From Endozoicomonadaceae bacterium (GTDB lineage: Bacteria > Pseudomonadota > Gammaproteobacteria > Pseudomonadales > Endozoicomonadaceae): a DNA stretch of 21,615 nucleotides. The notes under the pieces were generated by a model. The model was not told where the DNA came from. It made no database searches and saw nothing but the letters and a program-made list of their open reading frames with translations. The position numbers and the translations under genes were made by a program. Of the stretch, positions 8,444-15,904 are shown in pieces; position 1 is the stretch's first letter; each line of letters opens with the position of its first letter. The stretch lies in assembly GCA_023146365.1 (NCBI GenBank), contig JAGLCE010000065.1:1-21615 (forward strand), written 5' to 3'.

Positions 8444-9541
8444 CTAGTTTACAGCACTCGGAATCTTGGGCGTTAATACTACAACCTCCGCATTTTGAGC
8501 TCGATGTCGTAACAGGTGATCGGCCAACACTATCGCCATCATCGCTTCTGCAATGGGTGTAGCCCTGATACCAACACAGGGATCATGACGCCCCTTCGTG
8601 ACAACATCAATAGGACAACCATCGATATCAATACTCTTCATCGGTATCATAATGCTGGATGTTGGCTTTAGCGCAATATGTGCCACAATATCCTGGCCCG
8701 TACTGATGCCTCCGAGAACCCCACCTGCATGATTAGACAAAAAACCATCCGGCGTCATTTCATCCTGATGCTCGCTCCCTTTCTGTTCAACACAGGCAAA
8801 ACCAACCCCTAGCTCAACCCCTTTAACCGCATTAATACTCATCAACGCATGCGCCAAATCAGCATCCAATCGATCGAAAACCGGCTCCCCTAGCCCAGGC
8901 ATCAGGCCGGAGGCTATCACTGATATACGTGCGCCAATGGAGTTACCTTCCTTTCTCAAAGCATTGATGTAATCCGCCATTTCAGCGGCCTTGGCAGCAT
9001 CCGGACAGAAAAAAGGGTTACGATCCACCTCATCCCAATCGAAGGTTTCAGCCCGTATTGATCCCATCTGGGAAAGATAGCCACGAATGGTCACGCCTTG
9101 GGACTGCAAACATTGCCGCGCAATGGCGCCAGCAGCCACCCTCATAGCCGTCTCACGAGCTGACGCGCGCCCTCCCCCTCTATAGTCACGAATGCCGTAC
9201 TTCTGCTGGTAACTATAGTCTGCATGACCAGGTCGAAAAACATGTTTAATCTCAGAGTAATCCCTGGCACGCTTATCGATATTGTCAATGATCAGACCGA
9301 TAGGCGTACCCGTCGTCACCCCCTCAAAAAGACCGGACATAATACGTACTTCATCGGGTTCTCGTCGCTGGGTAGTATAACGAGAGGTCCCTGGCTTACG
9401 CCGGTCAAGATCCTGCTGCAACAAGCTTTCATCCAGTGGAATTCCTGGGGGGCAACCATCGACAATGCATCCGATACTGGGGCCGTGGCTTTCACCGAAG
9501 GTCGTTACGGTGAACAGTTTTCCAATGGTATTACCCGCCAT
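8444..9541 (-). CDS. aroC: Chorismate synthase
   Basis: 365 residues, full length. It catalyses the last step of the shikimate pathway, EPSP to chorismate, with reduced FMN. Family motifs are complete: the opening GNTIGKLFTVTTFGESHG with active-site His20; RPGHADYSYQQKYG (His106); and the FMN/phosphate-binding RGGGRASARETAMRVAAGA at about 121-139. The ATG at 9541 has GAGAGG about six bases upstream. In related genomes aroC commonly follows prmB on the same strand (from memory). Here both are still on the minus strand, but an opposite-strand pilY1-like gene of about 3 kb separates them, so aroC probably needs its own promoter (candidate at 9616-9644). Confidence 0.97.
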   Translation of the reverse strand: MAGNTIGKLFTVTTFGESHGPSIGCIVDGCPPGIPLDESLLQQDLDRRKPGTSRYTTQRREPDEVRIMSGLFEGVTTGTPIGLIIDNIDKRARDYSEIKHVFRPGHADYSYQQKYGIRDYRGGGRASARETAMRVAAGAIARQCLQSQGVTIRGYLSQMGSIRAETFDWDEVDRNPFFCPDAAKAAEMADYINALRKEGNSIGARISVIASGLMPGLGEPVFDRLDADLAHALMSINAVKGVELGVGFACVEQKGSEHQDEMTPDGFLSNHAGGVLGGISTGQDIVAHIALKPTSSIMIPMKSIDIDGCPIDVVTKGRHDPCVGIRATPIAEAMMAIVLADHLLRHRAQNAEVVVLTPKIPSAVN

Positions 9542-9615
9542 TATGCCTCTCTATCACTTCATCATCGAGCAACGATAGACTGCATACCGCTCCTCTCACT
9601 CTTATTGATGTCGGC

Positions 9616-9644
9616 ATTATACCCGTAATACCCGTAATCATTGA
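9616..9644 (-). promoter_or_regulatory. Candidate sigma-70 promoter for aroC
   Basis: On the minus strand a perfect TATAAT (plus-strand 9616-9621) follows, after 17 bases, a weak -35 (TCAATG, 9639-9644). It would start transcription about 70 bases before the aroC ATG. A 9-bp tandem duplication, tacccgtaa twice at 9620-9637, lies across the spacer. The -10 match is good and the -35 poor. Confidence 0.4.
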
Positions 9645-9729
9645 AGATGTTTGATTTTAAGGCTTTTTTTTCGCTATACGACCATGCCCAAAATCACAAT
9701 TACCTCACAGCACACCATTACCCAATAGC

Positions 9730-9762
9730 AAAAAAAGTGCCTTCACCAATAAGGCTTCACTT
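9730..9762 (-). terminator. Minus-strand intrinsic-terminator-like hairpin upstream of the pilY1-like gene
   Basis: Reading the minus strand, GCCTT pairs with AAGGC around a seven-base loop. The stem is extended by AAGT/ACTT across a three-base bulge, and a run of seven T follows (plus-strand A run 9730-9736). No minus-strand gene lies just upstream, so it has no obvious client. It would stop antisense transcription coming out of the pilY1-like gene before it reaches aroC. Confidence 0.45.
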
Positions 9763-9836
9763 ACAAAAAATCGAAGGAAGTGCCCATAAGTTTAATTCTG
9801 AGATAACAGGTTGAATTTGTGGAATACAATAAGGAC

Positions 9837-9865
9837 TTGAAGGTTTCATTAACAAAGAATACAGT
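9837..9865 (+). promoter_or_regulatory. Candidate promoter of the pilY1-like gene
   Basis: TTGAAG (9837-9842) and TACAGT (9860-9865) are separated by 17 bases, a plausible but weak sigma-70 pair 40 bases before the ATG. The surroundings are AT-rich, so chance matches are likely. Confidence 0.3.
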
Positions 9866-9904
9866 ATTTATTTTATCCAACACAGAAGATAAAATCATTT
9901 CATA

Positions 9905-12844
9905 ATGCGACTACATAATATTTTATTTTTTCTACTGGTCATCAATATAACGGTGGCACATGCCGCTGAGATTGGCAGCGCATCAGCTACTGTTACAAAT
10001 TATCAGCTAGACAACTATCACACATCTGGCGTCGTCACGGGCGACCCTATTCGCGCTCCTACTCCGACGAATGTGAGTTGGATGCCAGATGGCACGTTTG
10101 TTTTGGAGTTAGATAACCGAATCCACTTTCCAGTAGATATCGAATCGTACAAGAGTGTCTATGCAACAATGTACTGGTCAGGCTGGGGTGATGCGACCTT
10201 AGTCGATATTCGTTATAACAATAAATCCATTGTAAACAAGCATGCAGTTCATCAGAATCAGCATACTTTCGAAATTAAACCAAATGGTTGCACAAGCAAC
10301 TGCTACATCACAGTGCAGCTGGCTGAGGGGTCAACGAATCTCCTATATTTTAAGAAGTTGGCTATAACTGACGCTTTTATGCACGATTCAAACGTGTCCC
10401 AGCAACCGTTATTGTCGCCACAAGCAGTGAATATCAATATATTGGGCCGCGTAATTGGTACATCTGGTAGCTTTAGAAAATCTGGCATCGTCACGGGCGT
10501 TTCTATCTATCCTACCAGCTATTCGGCTTGGTTTGCACGGTCTCTTAGTATGGGTAAAAGGAGTAAGAAAGTCAGGATATCATTAGATACCACATCCACC
10601 GCATCGTACGACGTTCTCTATACACAAATGAAATGGTGGTCTCGTGGGAACAGTGCACTTAGCTTAGTCGATCTTTCTTTTAACAATAAAATCATTACAT
10701 CCCGGCATAGAGTTTATGGTAGTAGTACGTTTGAACTTAAGCCGGATAATTGCAGCCAAAACTGCGTCATCGAAGTGAAGATCTCCAGCAGAGCATCCAG
10801 GAGTATATATCTTAACGGGTTGACTATAAAGGATAAATCTGATAAAACTGTTTCGAATGCATGTAGGAATCGTTCAGTGCCTACAGAGTATAAGACCTCC
10901 CTGGTGGTAGAGCCCTATGTGGAGCAGGTACATCGTCGTATTTTTCAGACGACATTTAATCGTTCTGACTGGAGTGGCGATTTAGTGGCTATGTCGATTG
11001 ATCGTGATGGTAATCTACTCCGTAATGCAGATGGCTCAGAGGTAGTACATTGGAGTGCGGCAAACAAACTGGCACAGTTGCAAAGCGACTCCAGAAAAAT
11101 CTTCACAGTTAACCCGCAGGGTAGTGTTACTACGCTAGCAAATATGTCTTCCTCGATTGTTATTCGCCCTCCACAGTACGTGTCTGGTATTCCTTACACA
11201 TTGAGTTCTAACATTGTGGACTCATACAGTTCTAAAGTTGTGGACTATTGGCGGGGAGATCAAAGCTATGAGATAAGCTCTACTCGTACTCAAGGATTCA
11301 GGTCGAGAAGCACTCTTTTAGGTGATATAGTGAACTCTGTTCCTATGTATGTTGGGCCTCCGAATTCTCCTTACCCAGATAATGAACTTTGTGGAACGAC
11401 TTCTTATTCAAGCTTCAAAAACACTCATGCAAATAGATCCCCTATGATTTATGTAGGTGCCAATGATGGCATGGTCCATGGCTTTTCTGCGGACACAGGC
11501 GTGGAAGCGATGGCTTTTGTACCATCGTCCCTTAAAATGGATGATTTACATGATTTAGTTACACCCTCTTATTCTCACCGTTTTTATGTGGATGCTAGCC
11601 CTAATGCTGTCGATGCCTGTGTGGACAGTACTTGGAAAACTCTGCTGATTGGTGGACTCGGAGCAGGGGGGGGAGCTATTTATGCGCTAAATGTAACAGA
11701 TCCTTCCACTGATTTTTCAGCTCAGAAGATACTAGCTTGGGAATTTAAGCAAAGTATAGCTCATCCAGATCTTGGTTATACCTTTGGAACACCCGTGATA
11801 ACCAAGTTAGCTTCTGGTCAATGGGTCGCTATTTTTGGTAACGGTTACCACAGCGTTTCCACTGGCAGGGCGTATCTTTATGTTGTGAATCTCCAGGATG
11901 GGAGTCTGATCAAAAAAATAGATACACAAATGGGTACGCTCATTAAACCCAATGGTCTTTCCTCTGTCGCTGCCATTAGTGCGAATAATAATCATGTAAC
12001 TGGGTTTGTTTATGCTGGTGACCTTCATGGAAACCTCTGGAAGTTTGATTTGACGTCCAGTAATTCAAGAGATTGGAAAGTTGCTTTTAAGGATCCCAAT
12101 AACACGCCTCGTCCATTATTTATGGGCACTCCCGCAAGACCCATTACCGCAACTCCGAGTGTCATGAAGCATCCTAATAATGGTTATTTGGTCTATTTTG
12201 GGACAGGTCGTTATTTTGAAAAAGATGATCATTCTTATAATAATCAGACGACCCAAACCTTCTACGCAATCTGGGATGGCGCACCGGATAAGAGTACTGT
12301 GGCAGGAAAAGTTAGCGAAGATGATTTGTTAGAACAAAGAATTGTAGCTGAAACTACACTTAACAATACTACCACTAGGGAGACCACAAAGTATCCCATT
12401 GATTGGAGTACTCACAGCGGCTGGAAAATGGATTTAGTAGTGCAAAGACCAACGTCTAATTGGAGGAATGATGGGTTGAGGTCTTGGCCGAAAGGGTCAA
12501 GTTTTGCTCAAAATCATGGCGAGCGATCTATTACTCAGCCGAGATTGAGAGCTAACGGTGTCACTTTCAATACATTCATTCCTGGAGAGAATCAATGTTT
12601 AGTGGGTAGATACACATGGAGTATGAGCGTTGATCCATACTCTGGCGCTGAACTGAATGGCTCATCAGGAATCAGAAATAATGGTGTTTCCCTGCAGCTT
12701 TCTGTAGTTGTTCCTTGCGGTAATGGACAATGTGATCTGATGAGTGATGATTCTGGAGTGTTCAATAAGTCTCCTAGCCAGCTTCCCGTAATTGAAAAGA
12801 AAAAGAAGCGATTACTATGGCGTAACATCAGACCCCTCAACTAA
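9905..12844 (+). CDS. Secreted PilY1/PilC-type adhesin with a novel-looking duplicated N-terminal module
   Basis: 979 residues with a clear signal peptide (cleavage near AHA-AE, residues 20-21). The C-terminal half, about 465-800, is the PilY1 beta-propeller: STLLGDIVNSVPMYVG, YVGANDGMVHGFSADTG, GGLGAGGGAIYALNVTDP, FGNGYHS and YAGDLHGNLWKFDL. PilY1/PilC proteins sit at the type IV pilus tip and mediate adhesion, pilus dynamics and surface sensing (family knowledge). The usual N-terminal von Willebrand A region is absent. Instead, residues about 25-156 and 177-310 are two copies of an unrecognised, probably beta-rich module, each with a CxxxC pair (Cys129/133 and Cys283/287). The canonical calcium loop before YAGDL lacks its acidic residues. 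A G8 tract interrupts the coding region at 11666-11673. No minor-pilin operon is adjacent, and the gene is AT-richer than its neighbours. Start: ATG before the signal peptide; no strong ribosome site. Confidence 0.88.
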   Translation: MRLHNILFFLLVINITVAHAAEIGSASATVTNYQLDNYHTSGVVTGDPIRAPTPTNVSWMPDGTFVLELDNRIHFPVDIESYKSVYATMYWSGWGDATLVDIRYNNKSIVNKHAVHQNQHTFEIKPNGCTSNCYITVQLAEGSTNLLYFKKLAITDAFMHDSNVSQQPLLSPQAVNINILGRVIGTSGSFRKSGIVTGVSIYPTSYSAWFARSLSMGKRSKKVRISLDTTSTASYDVLYTQMKWWSRGNSALSLVDLSFNNKIITSRHRVYGSSTFELKPDNCSQNCVIEVKISSRASRSIYLNGLTIKDKSDKTVSNACRNRSVPTEYKTSLVVEPYVEQVHRRIFQTTFNRSDWSGDLVAMSIDRDGNLLRNADGSEVVHWSAANKLAQLQSDSRKIFTVNPQGSVTTLANMSSSIVIRPPQYVSGIPYTLSSNIVDSYSSKVVDYWRGDQSYEISSTRTQGFRSRSTLLGDIVNSVPMYVGPPNSPYPDNELCGTTSYSSFKNTHANRSPMIYVGANDGMVHGFSADTGVEAMAFVPSSLKMDDLHDLVTPSYSHRFYVDASPNAVDACVDSTWKTLLIGGLGAGGGAIYALNVTDPSTDFSAQKILAWEFKQSIAHPDLGYTFGTPVITKLASGQWVAIFGNGYHSVSTGRAYLYVVNLQDGSLIKKIDTQMGTLIKPNGLSSVAAISANNNHVTGFVYAGDLHGNLWKFDLTSSNSRDWKVAFKDPNNTPRPLFMGTPARPITATPSVMKHPNNGYLVYFGTGRYFEKDDHSYNNQTTQTFYAIWDGAPDKSTVAGKVSEDDLLEQRIVAETTLNNTTTRETTKYPIDWSTHSGWKMDLVVQRPTSNWRNDGLRSWPKGSSFAQNHGERSITQPRLRANGVTFNTFIPGENQCLVGRYTWSMSVDPYSGAELNGSSGIRNNGVSLQLSVVVPCGNGQCDLMSDDSGVFNKSPSQLPVIEKKKKRLLWRNIRPLN
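11666..11673 (+). repeat. G8 homopolymer inside the pilY1-like gene
   Basis: Eight consecutive G, the longest homopolymeric G/C tract I see in the window, encode three glycines (residues 588-590) in the propeller motif GAGGGAIYALNV. A one-base slip would truncate the adhesin. Neisserial pilC genes are switched on and off through poly-G tracts (established), though those lie near the 5' end. Confidence 0.95.
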
Positions 12845-12857
12845 AAAGCAGAAAGAG

Positions 12858-12894
12858 GCAGGATTAACGACAACTTTCAGCTGTTAAATCCTGC
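12858..12894. terminator. Hairpin between the convergent pilY1-like and prmB genes
   Basis: gcaggattaac (12858-12868) and gttaaatcctgc (12883-12894) form an 11-bp stem with one bulged base and a 14-base loop, 14 bases after the pilY1-like stop and 14 bases beyond the prmB stop. On the minus strand it is followed by a T-rich stretch (CTCTTTCTGCTTTTTT), fitting termination of prmB. The plus side has no T run. Confidence 0.55.
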
Positions 12895-12907
12895 ATCTTG
12901 AATTCGA

Positions 12908-13867
12908 TTAGGTATAGTCCGAATATTCAGTCGCCATCACGAATCGGTTGCGGTGACGGCGGCACTCGACGGCACTGAGCAGAAACACACCGTGACCACC
13001 TCGTTCAAATTCGATCCATGTGAACGGCACATCGGGATAGGCGTCCCGCAAGGCCCACTGACTATTACCCACTTCAACCACCAGCAGACCCTTGTCATCA
13101 AGGAAATCTGCCGCATCAATGAGAAGAGTTCGAACAAAATAGAGACCATCATCGCCGGCCGCCAACCCCAGCGCAGGTTCATGCAGATACTCATCCGGCA
13201 GGTCTAACATATCCTCAGCATCAACATAGGGTGGATTGCTGACAATCAACTGATAACGGGGGCGAACGCTCTCCTCTTTCAGAGCAAGAAATAGATCGGA
13301 CTGGATGATTCTAACCCGATCCCACAGTTCAAACCTGTCAATATTGATATGTGTCACTTCCAGCGCATCAGCCGAAATATCGACTAGATCCACCTGTGCA
13401 TCGGAGAACGCCTGGGTGCAAGCGATACCGATACAGCCAGAACCGCAACAAAGATCAAGCACCCGCTTAACCGCCTGCTTTCCCAGCCAAGGCTCAAAGC
13501 CATTCTCAATCAGTTCAGCAATAGGAGAGCGCGGCACCAACACCCGCTCATCCACGTAAAATGACAGGCCACTGAACCAGGCCTGATTCAGCAGGTAAGC
13601 CGTCGGAATTCGCTCTTTAATACGGCGCTGTACCAGCGTCCTCAAGCGTTGCCGCTCACCCTCCGTCAGACGGCTATCAAAATAGGCAGGATCATAGTCC
13701 CAAGGAAGATTCAACGCCTGCAAAACCAGATACCGCGATTCATCCCAACAGTTATCACAACCATGGCCGTAAAACAGTTCCGAATCTTCATTAAAACGAC
13801 TGTATGTCCATCGTAACCAATCACGAATAGACAGTAATCCTGTCGTATCGTTGAGCAACTCTGACAT
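12908..13867 (-). CDS. prmB: Ribosomal protein L3 N5-glutamine methyltransferase
   Basis: 319 residues from the ATG at 13867; a GTG six bases upstream is also in frame, but AGGAG lies directly against that GTG and at normal spacing from the ATG. PrmB methylates a glutamine of ribosomal protein L3 with S-adenosylmethionine. The SAM-binding motif is LDLCCGSGCIGIA (137-149), and the catalytic NPPY, which contacts the substrate glutamine, is at 211-214. It is followed by the family's EPALGLAAGDDGL. RIPTAYLLNQAWFSGLSFYVDERVLVPR (split here by domain, residues about 87-113) is typical of the PrmB/PrmC N-terminal domain. The gene is divergent from smr, and downstream on its own strand the pilY1-like gene separates it from aroC. 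Confidence 0.95.
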   Translation of the reverse strand: MSELLNDTTGLLSIRDWLRWTYSRFNEDSELFYGHGCDNCWDESRYLVLQALNLPWDYDPAYFDSRLTEGERQRLRTLVQRRIKERIPTAYLLNQAWFSGLSFYVDERVLVPRSPIAELIENGFEPWLGKQAVKRVLDLCCGSGCIGIACTQAFSDAQVDLVDISADALEVTHINIDRFELWDRVRIIQSDLFLALKEESVRPRYQLIVSNPPYVDAEDMLDLPDEYLHEPALGLAAGDDGLYFVRTLLIDAADFLDDKGLLVVEVGNSQWALRDAYPDVPFTWIEFERGGHGVFLLSAVECRRHRNRFVMATEYSDYT

Positions 13868-13996
13868 TATCACTCCTATAACCGTTCAGTTTATAATGCA
13901 CGATGATAACTCTGCACGAGAGCGTTGGCATCTAAACTATTTGACCTTTATCGTATCCCAAACGGTTAATAGTATAAACGCTGCCTCTCCCAAATA

Positions 13997-14348
13997 ATCA
14001 CGGATTCAACAATGGCTGACGACACTAATCACAACAAAACGAATGATGACGAGAGTCATCTGTTCCGACAGGAGGTCGCTGGGGCAAAGCCTCTGCGTCA
14101 GCATCAGGCCACGACAAACGGCAAAACGGACAATCAACGCCACTTATCCCAAACCATCACGGAACCAACTATCACGGAAGCAACCATCACGGAACCAACC
14201 ATCACGGAACCAACAATGGCCAACGACACTAATAACAACAAGACGAATGATGACGAGAGTCATCTGTTCCGACAGGAGGTCGCTGGGGCAAAGCCTCTGC
14301 CTCTGCGTCAGCGTCAGCGTCAGGCCACAACAAACAGCAAAACGGACA
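13997..14348 (+). repeat. 204-bp-period duplication of the smr leader, start codon and N-terminus, with an internal 15-bp repeat
   Basis: The segment 13997-14131 (15-base leader, ATG and about 40 codons) recurs at 14201-14348, offset by exactly 204 bases. The leader atcacggattcaaca recurs as atcacggaaccaaca, again right before an ATG (14216). Between the copies, four tandem 15-bp units of the type accatcacggaacca fill 14153-14212; they resemble the leader itself and encode Thr-Ile-Thr-Glu-Pro. Copy two also has small internal expansions (cctctg twice, cgtcag three times). Copies are about 90 percent identical by eye. Confidence 0.93.
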
Positions 14349-14797
14349 AAATATCGAGTTTCACCAAACAAGTTCGTCAACGCGCGGCTATTACTCATCC
14401 CACACAATCTTCAGATGGTCTTTCCGATACGCATATTCAACCCATTGAACCGGAACAAACCATTGAGTACATTAAGGCGGGCTTACAACATAGCCGCTTC
14501 AAACGATTAAAACAGGGACGGTTATCGATCGATGCCAACCTGGACCTGCATGGTTGCACCATCGAAGAGGCTCGTCAGTCGCTGACTCACTTCTTAAGTG
14601 TTTGCCAGAATAAGAACTACCGTTGCGTCCAAGTTATACACGGAAAATCTCACTGTAGCTTTGGTCAGCAGGATACGATAAAAAGCTATGTGAATCAGTG
14701 GCTTCCACAGATTCATTCGGTTCAGGCTTTCTCATCCTGCCTACAGAGGGATGGAGGGAGTGGTGCAGTTTACGTATTACTAAAAAGACGTCGATGA
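14012..14797 (+). CDS. Smr-domain protein (SmrA-type) with duplicated N-terminus
   Basis: 261 residues. The C-terminal Smr domain (about 177-258) carries LDLHG (177-181), VIHGK (208-212) and GGSGAVYVLL (248-257), the family's nucleic-acid-binding and nuclease-type motifs. Smr proteins act on RNA or collided ribosomes and on branched DNA, depending on the member; this protein's substrate is not decidable from sequence. The conserved N-terminal motif of SmrA-like proteins, DDESHLFRQEVAGAKPL, is present twice (12-28 and 80-96) because of a tandem duplication. The duplicated Met69 (14216) keeps its own ribosome-site-like leader and would give a 193-residue protein, close to the usual size. Both starts are plausible. 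It is divergent from prmB, as in other genomes where aroC, prmB and smr cluster (from memory). Confidence 0.9.
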   Translation: MADDTNHNKTNDDESHLFRQEVAGAKPLRQHQATTNGKTDNQRHLSQTITEPTITEATITEPTITEPTMANDTNNNKTNDDESHLFRQEVAGAKPLPLRQRQRQATTNSKTDKISSFTKQVRQRAAITHPTQSSDGLSDTHIQPIEPEQTIEYIKAGLQHSRFKRLKQGRLSIDANLDLHGCTIEEARQSLTHFLSVCQNKNYRCVQVIHGKSHCSFGQQDTIKSYVNQWLPQIHSVQAFSSCLQRDGGSGAVYVLLKRRR

Positions 14798-14838
14798 ATT
14801 TCCTCTAATGCTCATATTGATTCTGCCATAGAGTCTAA

Positions 14839-15819
14839 TCAACTATCCAGATCAGTATCGTCCTGAAGGCTGTCGTTCTGATCTGATTTCTGATCTGATT
14901 TCTGATCTGATGATACAGCAAACTGCGGATATTGATCCAGCAATGTCGCAGCCTGCAAACGTCCGACCTGAATCAGTTCCTCCGCTCGATGAAATTCATA
15001 AAAACGACACTGTTTAGCAGAAACGGGTATCAGAATATCGGCGGAATAGGAGGCCGTCTGGTGCCTCATCAGCACTTCCTGCATCACTTCCAATGAGAGG
15101 TTGATAATATCCAGAAAGCCGGTCTTCCCTGACGCAAACTCAACGGCACGCTGAGCTTGTTCTTTCTCATAGTTATTAGAATCTTTATTTTTTTTGAGCT
15201 TACGAATCCAGCGATCAAGCGCTCGCTTCTCTTTGACGACAGGGACGGGATCGCTGGCCTGCAGCGGTGGAATACTCGCATTGAGATTCACCGCAATAAT
15301 CAGATCCGTATGCGCAGAAATAGTAGGAGCTATCGGTATAGGGTTCAATACCCCCCCGTCGACTAAAAGGCTGCCGTTATATTCAACAGGTGTAAACATG
15401 CTGGGAATGGCGATCGATGCCCTGATCGCACTTAGCAGGTTTCCCTCCTGAAACCAAATCTCTTTCCGAGCATTAAGGTCAGTAGCCACCGCAGTATAAG
15501 GAATTGGCAACGCTTCAATCTGACAGTCACCAATCATATGGTTCATCGCTTCCAACACCCGCTCGCCGTTGAAAAAACCGCGGGAACGAAAAGAGAGATC
15601 AAGCAATCGAATCACATCCATGTATTTCAGATCAAGTGCCCACTCTCGGAACATTTCCAAACGGCCAGCCGCGTATAATCCACCGACCAACGCCCCCATA
15701 GAACATCCTGCAATTGCAGCGATCTCATAACCTCTGGCCAGCAACTCATCAATGACACCTATATGGGCGTACCCCCGCGCCCCACCACTGCCGAGAACTA
15801 GCGATACCGTTTTAGCCAT
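14839..15819 (-). CDS. RssA-like patatin family phospholipase/esterase
   Basis: 326 residues. Patatin-like serine hydrolase with a Ser-Asp dyad. The oxyanion loop is GSGGARGYAH (10-19), the nucleophile elbow is GCSMG with Ser40, and the catalytic aspartate is Asp154 in LLVDGGVLNPIP. The arrangement matches the RssA/YchK-type bacterial patatins, presumed acyl hydrolases acting on phospholipids; the substrate is unknown. There is no signal peptide, so it is probably cytoplasmic or membrane-associated. The C-terminal tail (SDQKSDQKSDQ) is encoded by a 12-bp triple repeat and looks like a lineage-specific extension. A G7 tract on the coding strand encodes part of the DGG catalytic motif. It is the last gene of the minus-strand run from gpsA and is convergent with smr. 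Confidence 0.92.
   Translation of the reverse strand: MAKTVSLVLGSGGARGYAHIGVIDELLARGYEIAAIAGCSMGALVGGLYAAGRLEMFREWALDLKYMDVIRLLDLSFRSRGFFNGERVLEAMNHMIGDCQIEALPIPYTAVATDLNARKEIWFQEGNLLSAIRASIAIPSMFTPVEYNGSLLVDGGVLNPIPIAPTISAHTDLIIAVNLNASIPPLQASDPVPVVKEKRALDRWIRKLKKNKDSNNYEKEQAQRAVEFASGKTGFLDIINLSLEVMQEVLMRHQTASYSADILIPVSAKQCRFYEFHRAEELIQVGRLQAATLLDQYPQFAVSSDQKSDQKSDQNDSLQDDTDLDS
14876..14911 (-). repeat. 12-bp tandem repeat (three exact copies) in the 3' end of the patatin gene
   Basis: The plus-strand unit ttctgatctgat is repeated three times without mismatch, encoding Ser-Asp-Gln-Lys-type repeats in the C-terminal tail, outside the catalytic domain. Confidence 0.97.
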
Positions 15820-15904
15820 CGTTTTTCCTTGTTTTTAGGTAATAAAACATATATCAAACGTATACGACAGATCAAACGACCCTTATCAGAGAATGCTCTC
15901 GCCG

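Larger units (their letters stand above)
9542..9904. other. Intergenic region between aroC and the pilY1-like gene
   Basis: This divergent 363-base gap holds no convincing gene. It contains a 9-bp duplication and a candidate minus-strand promoter for aroC (9616-9644), a minus-strand terminator-like hairpin (9730-9762), and a candidate plus-strand promoter for the pilY1-like gene (9837-9865). The right half is AT-rich like the pilY1-like gene. Confidence 0.8.

Noticed and set aside
9224..9628. 134-residue plus-strand ORF overlapping the aroC start
   Set aside because: It is antisense to the conserved aroC N-terminus and has no recognisable domain.
14153..14212. Iteron-like 15-bp repeats (replication or operator site)
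   Set aside because: They are in frame within the smr coding region and derive from the duplicated leader; no replication genes are nearby.
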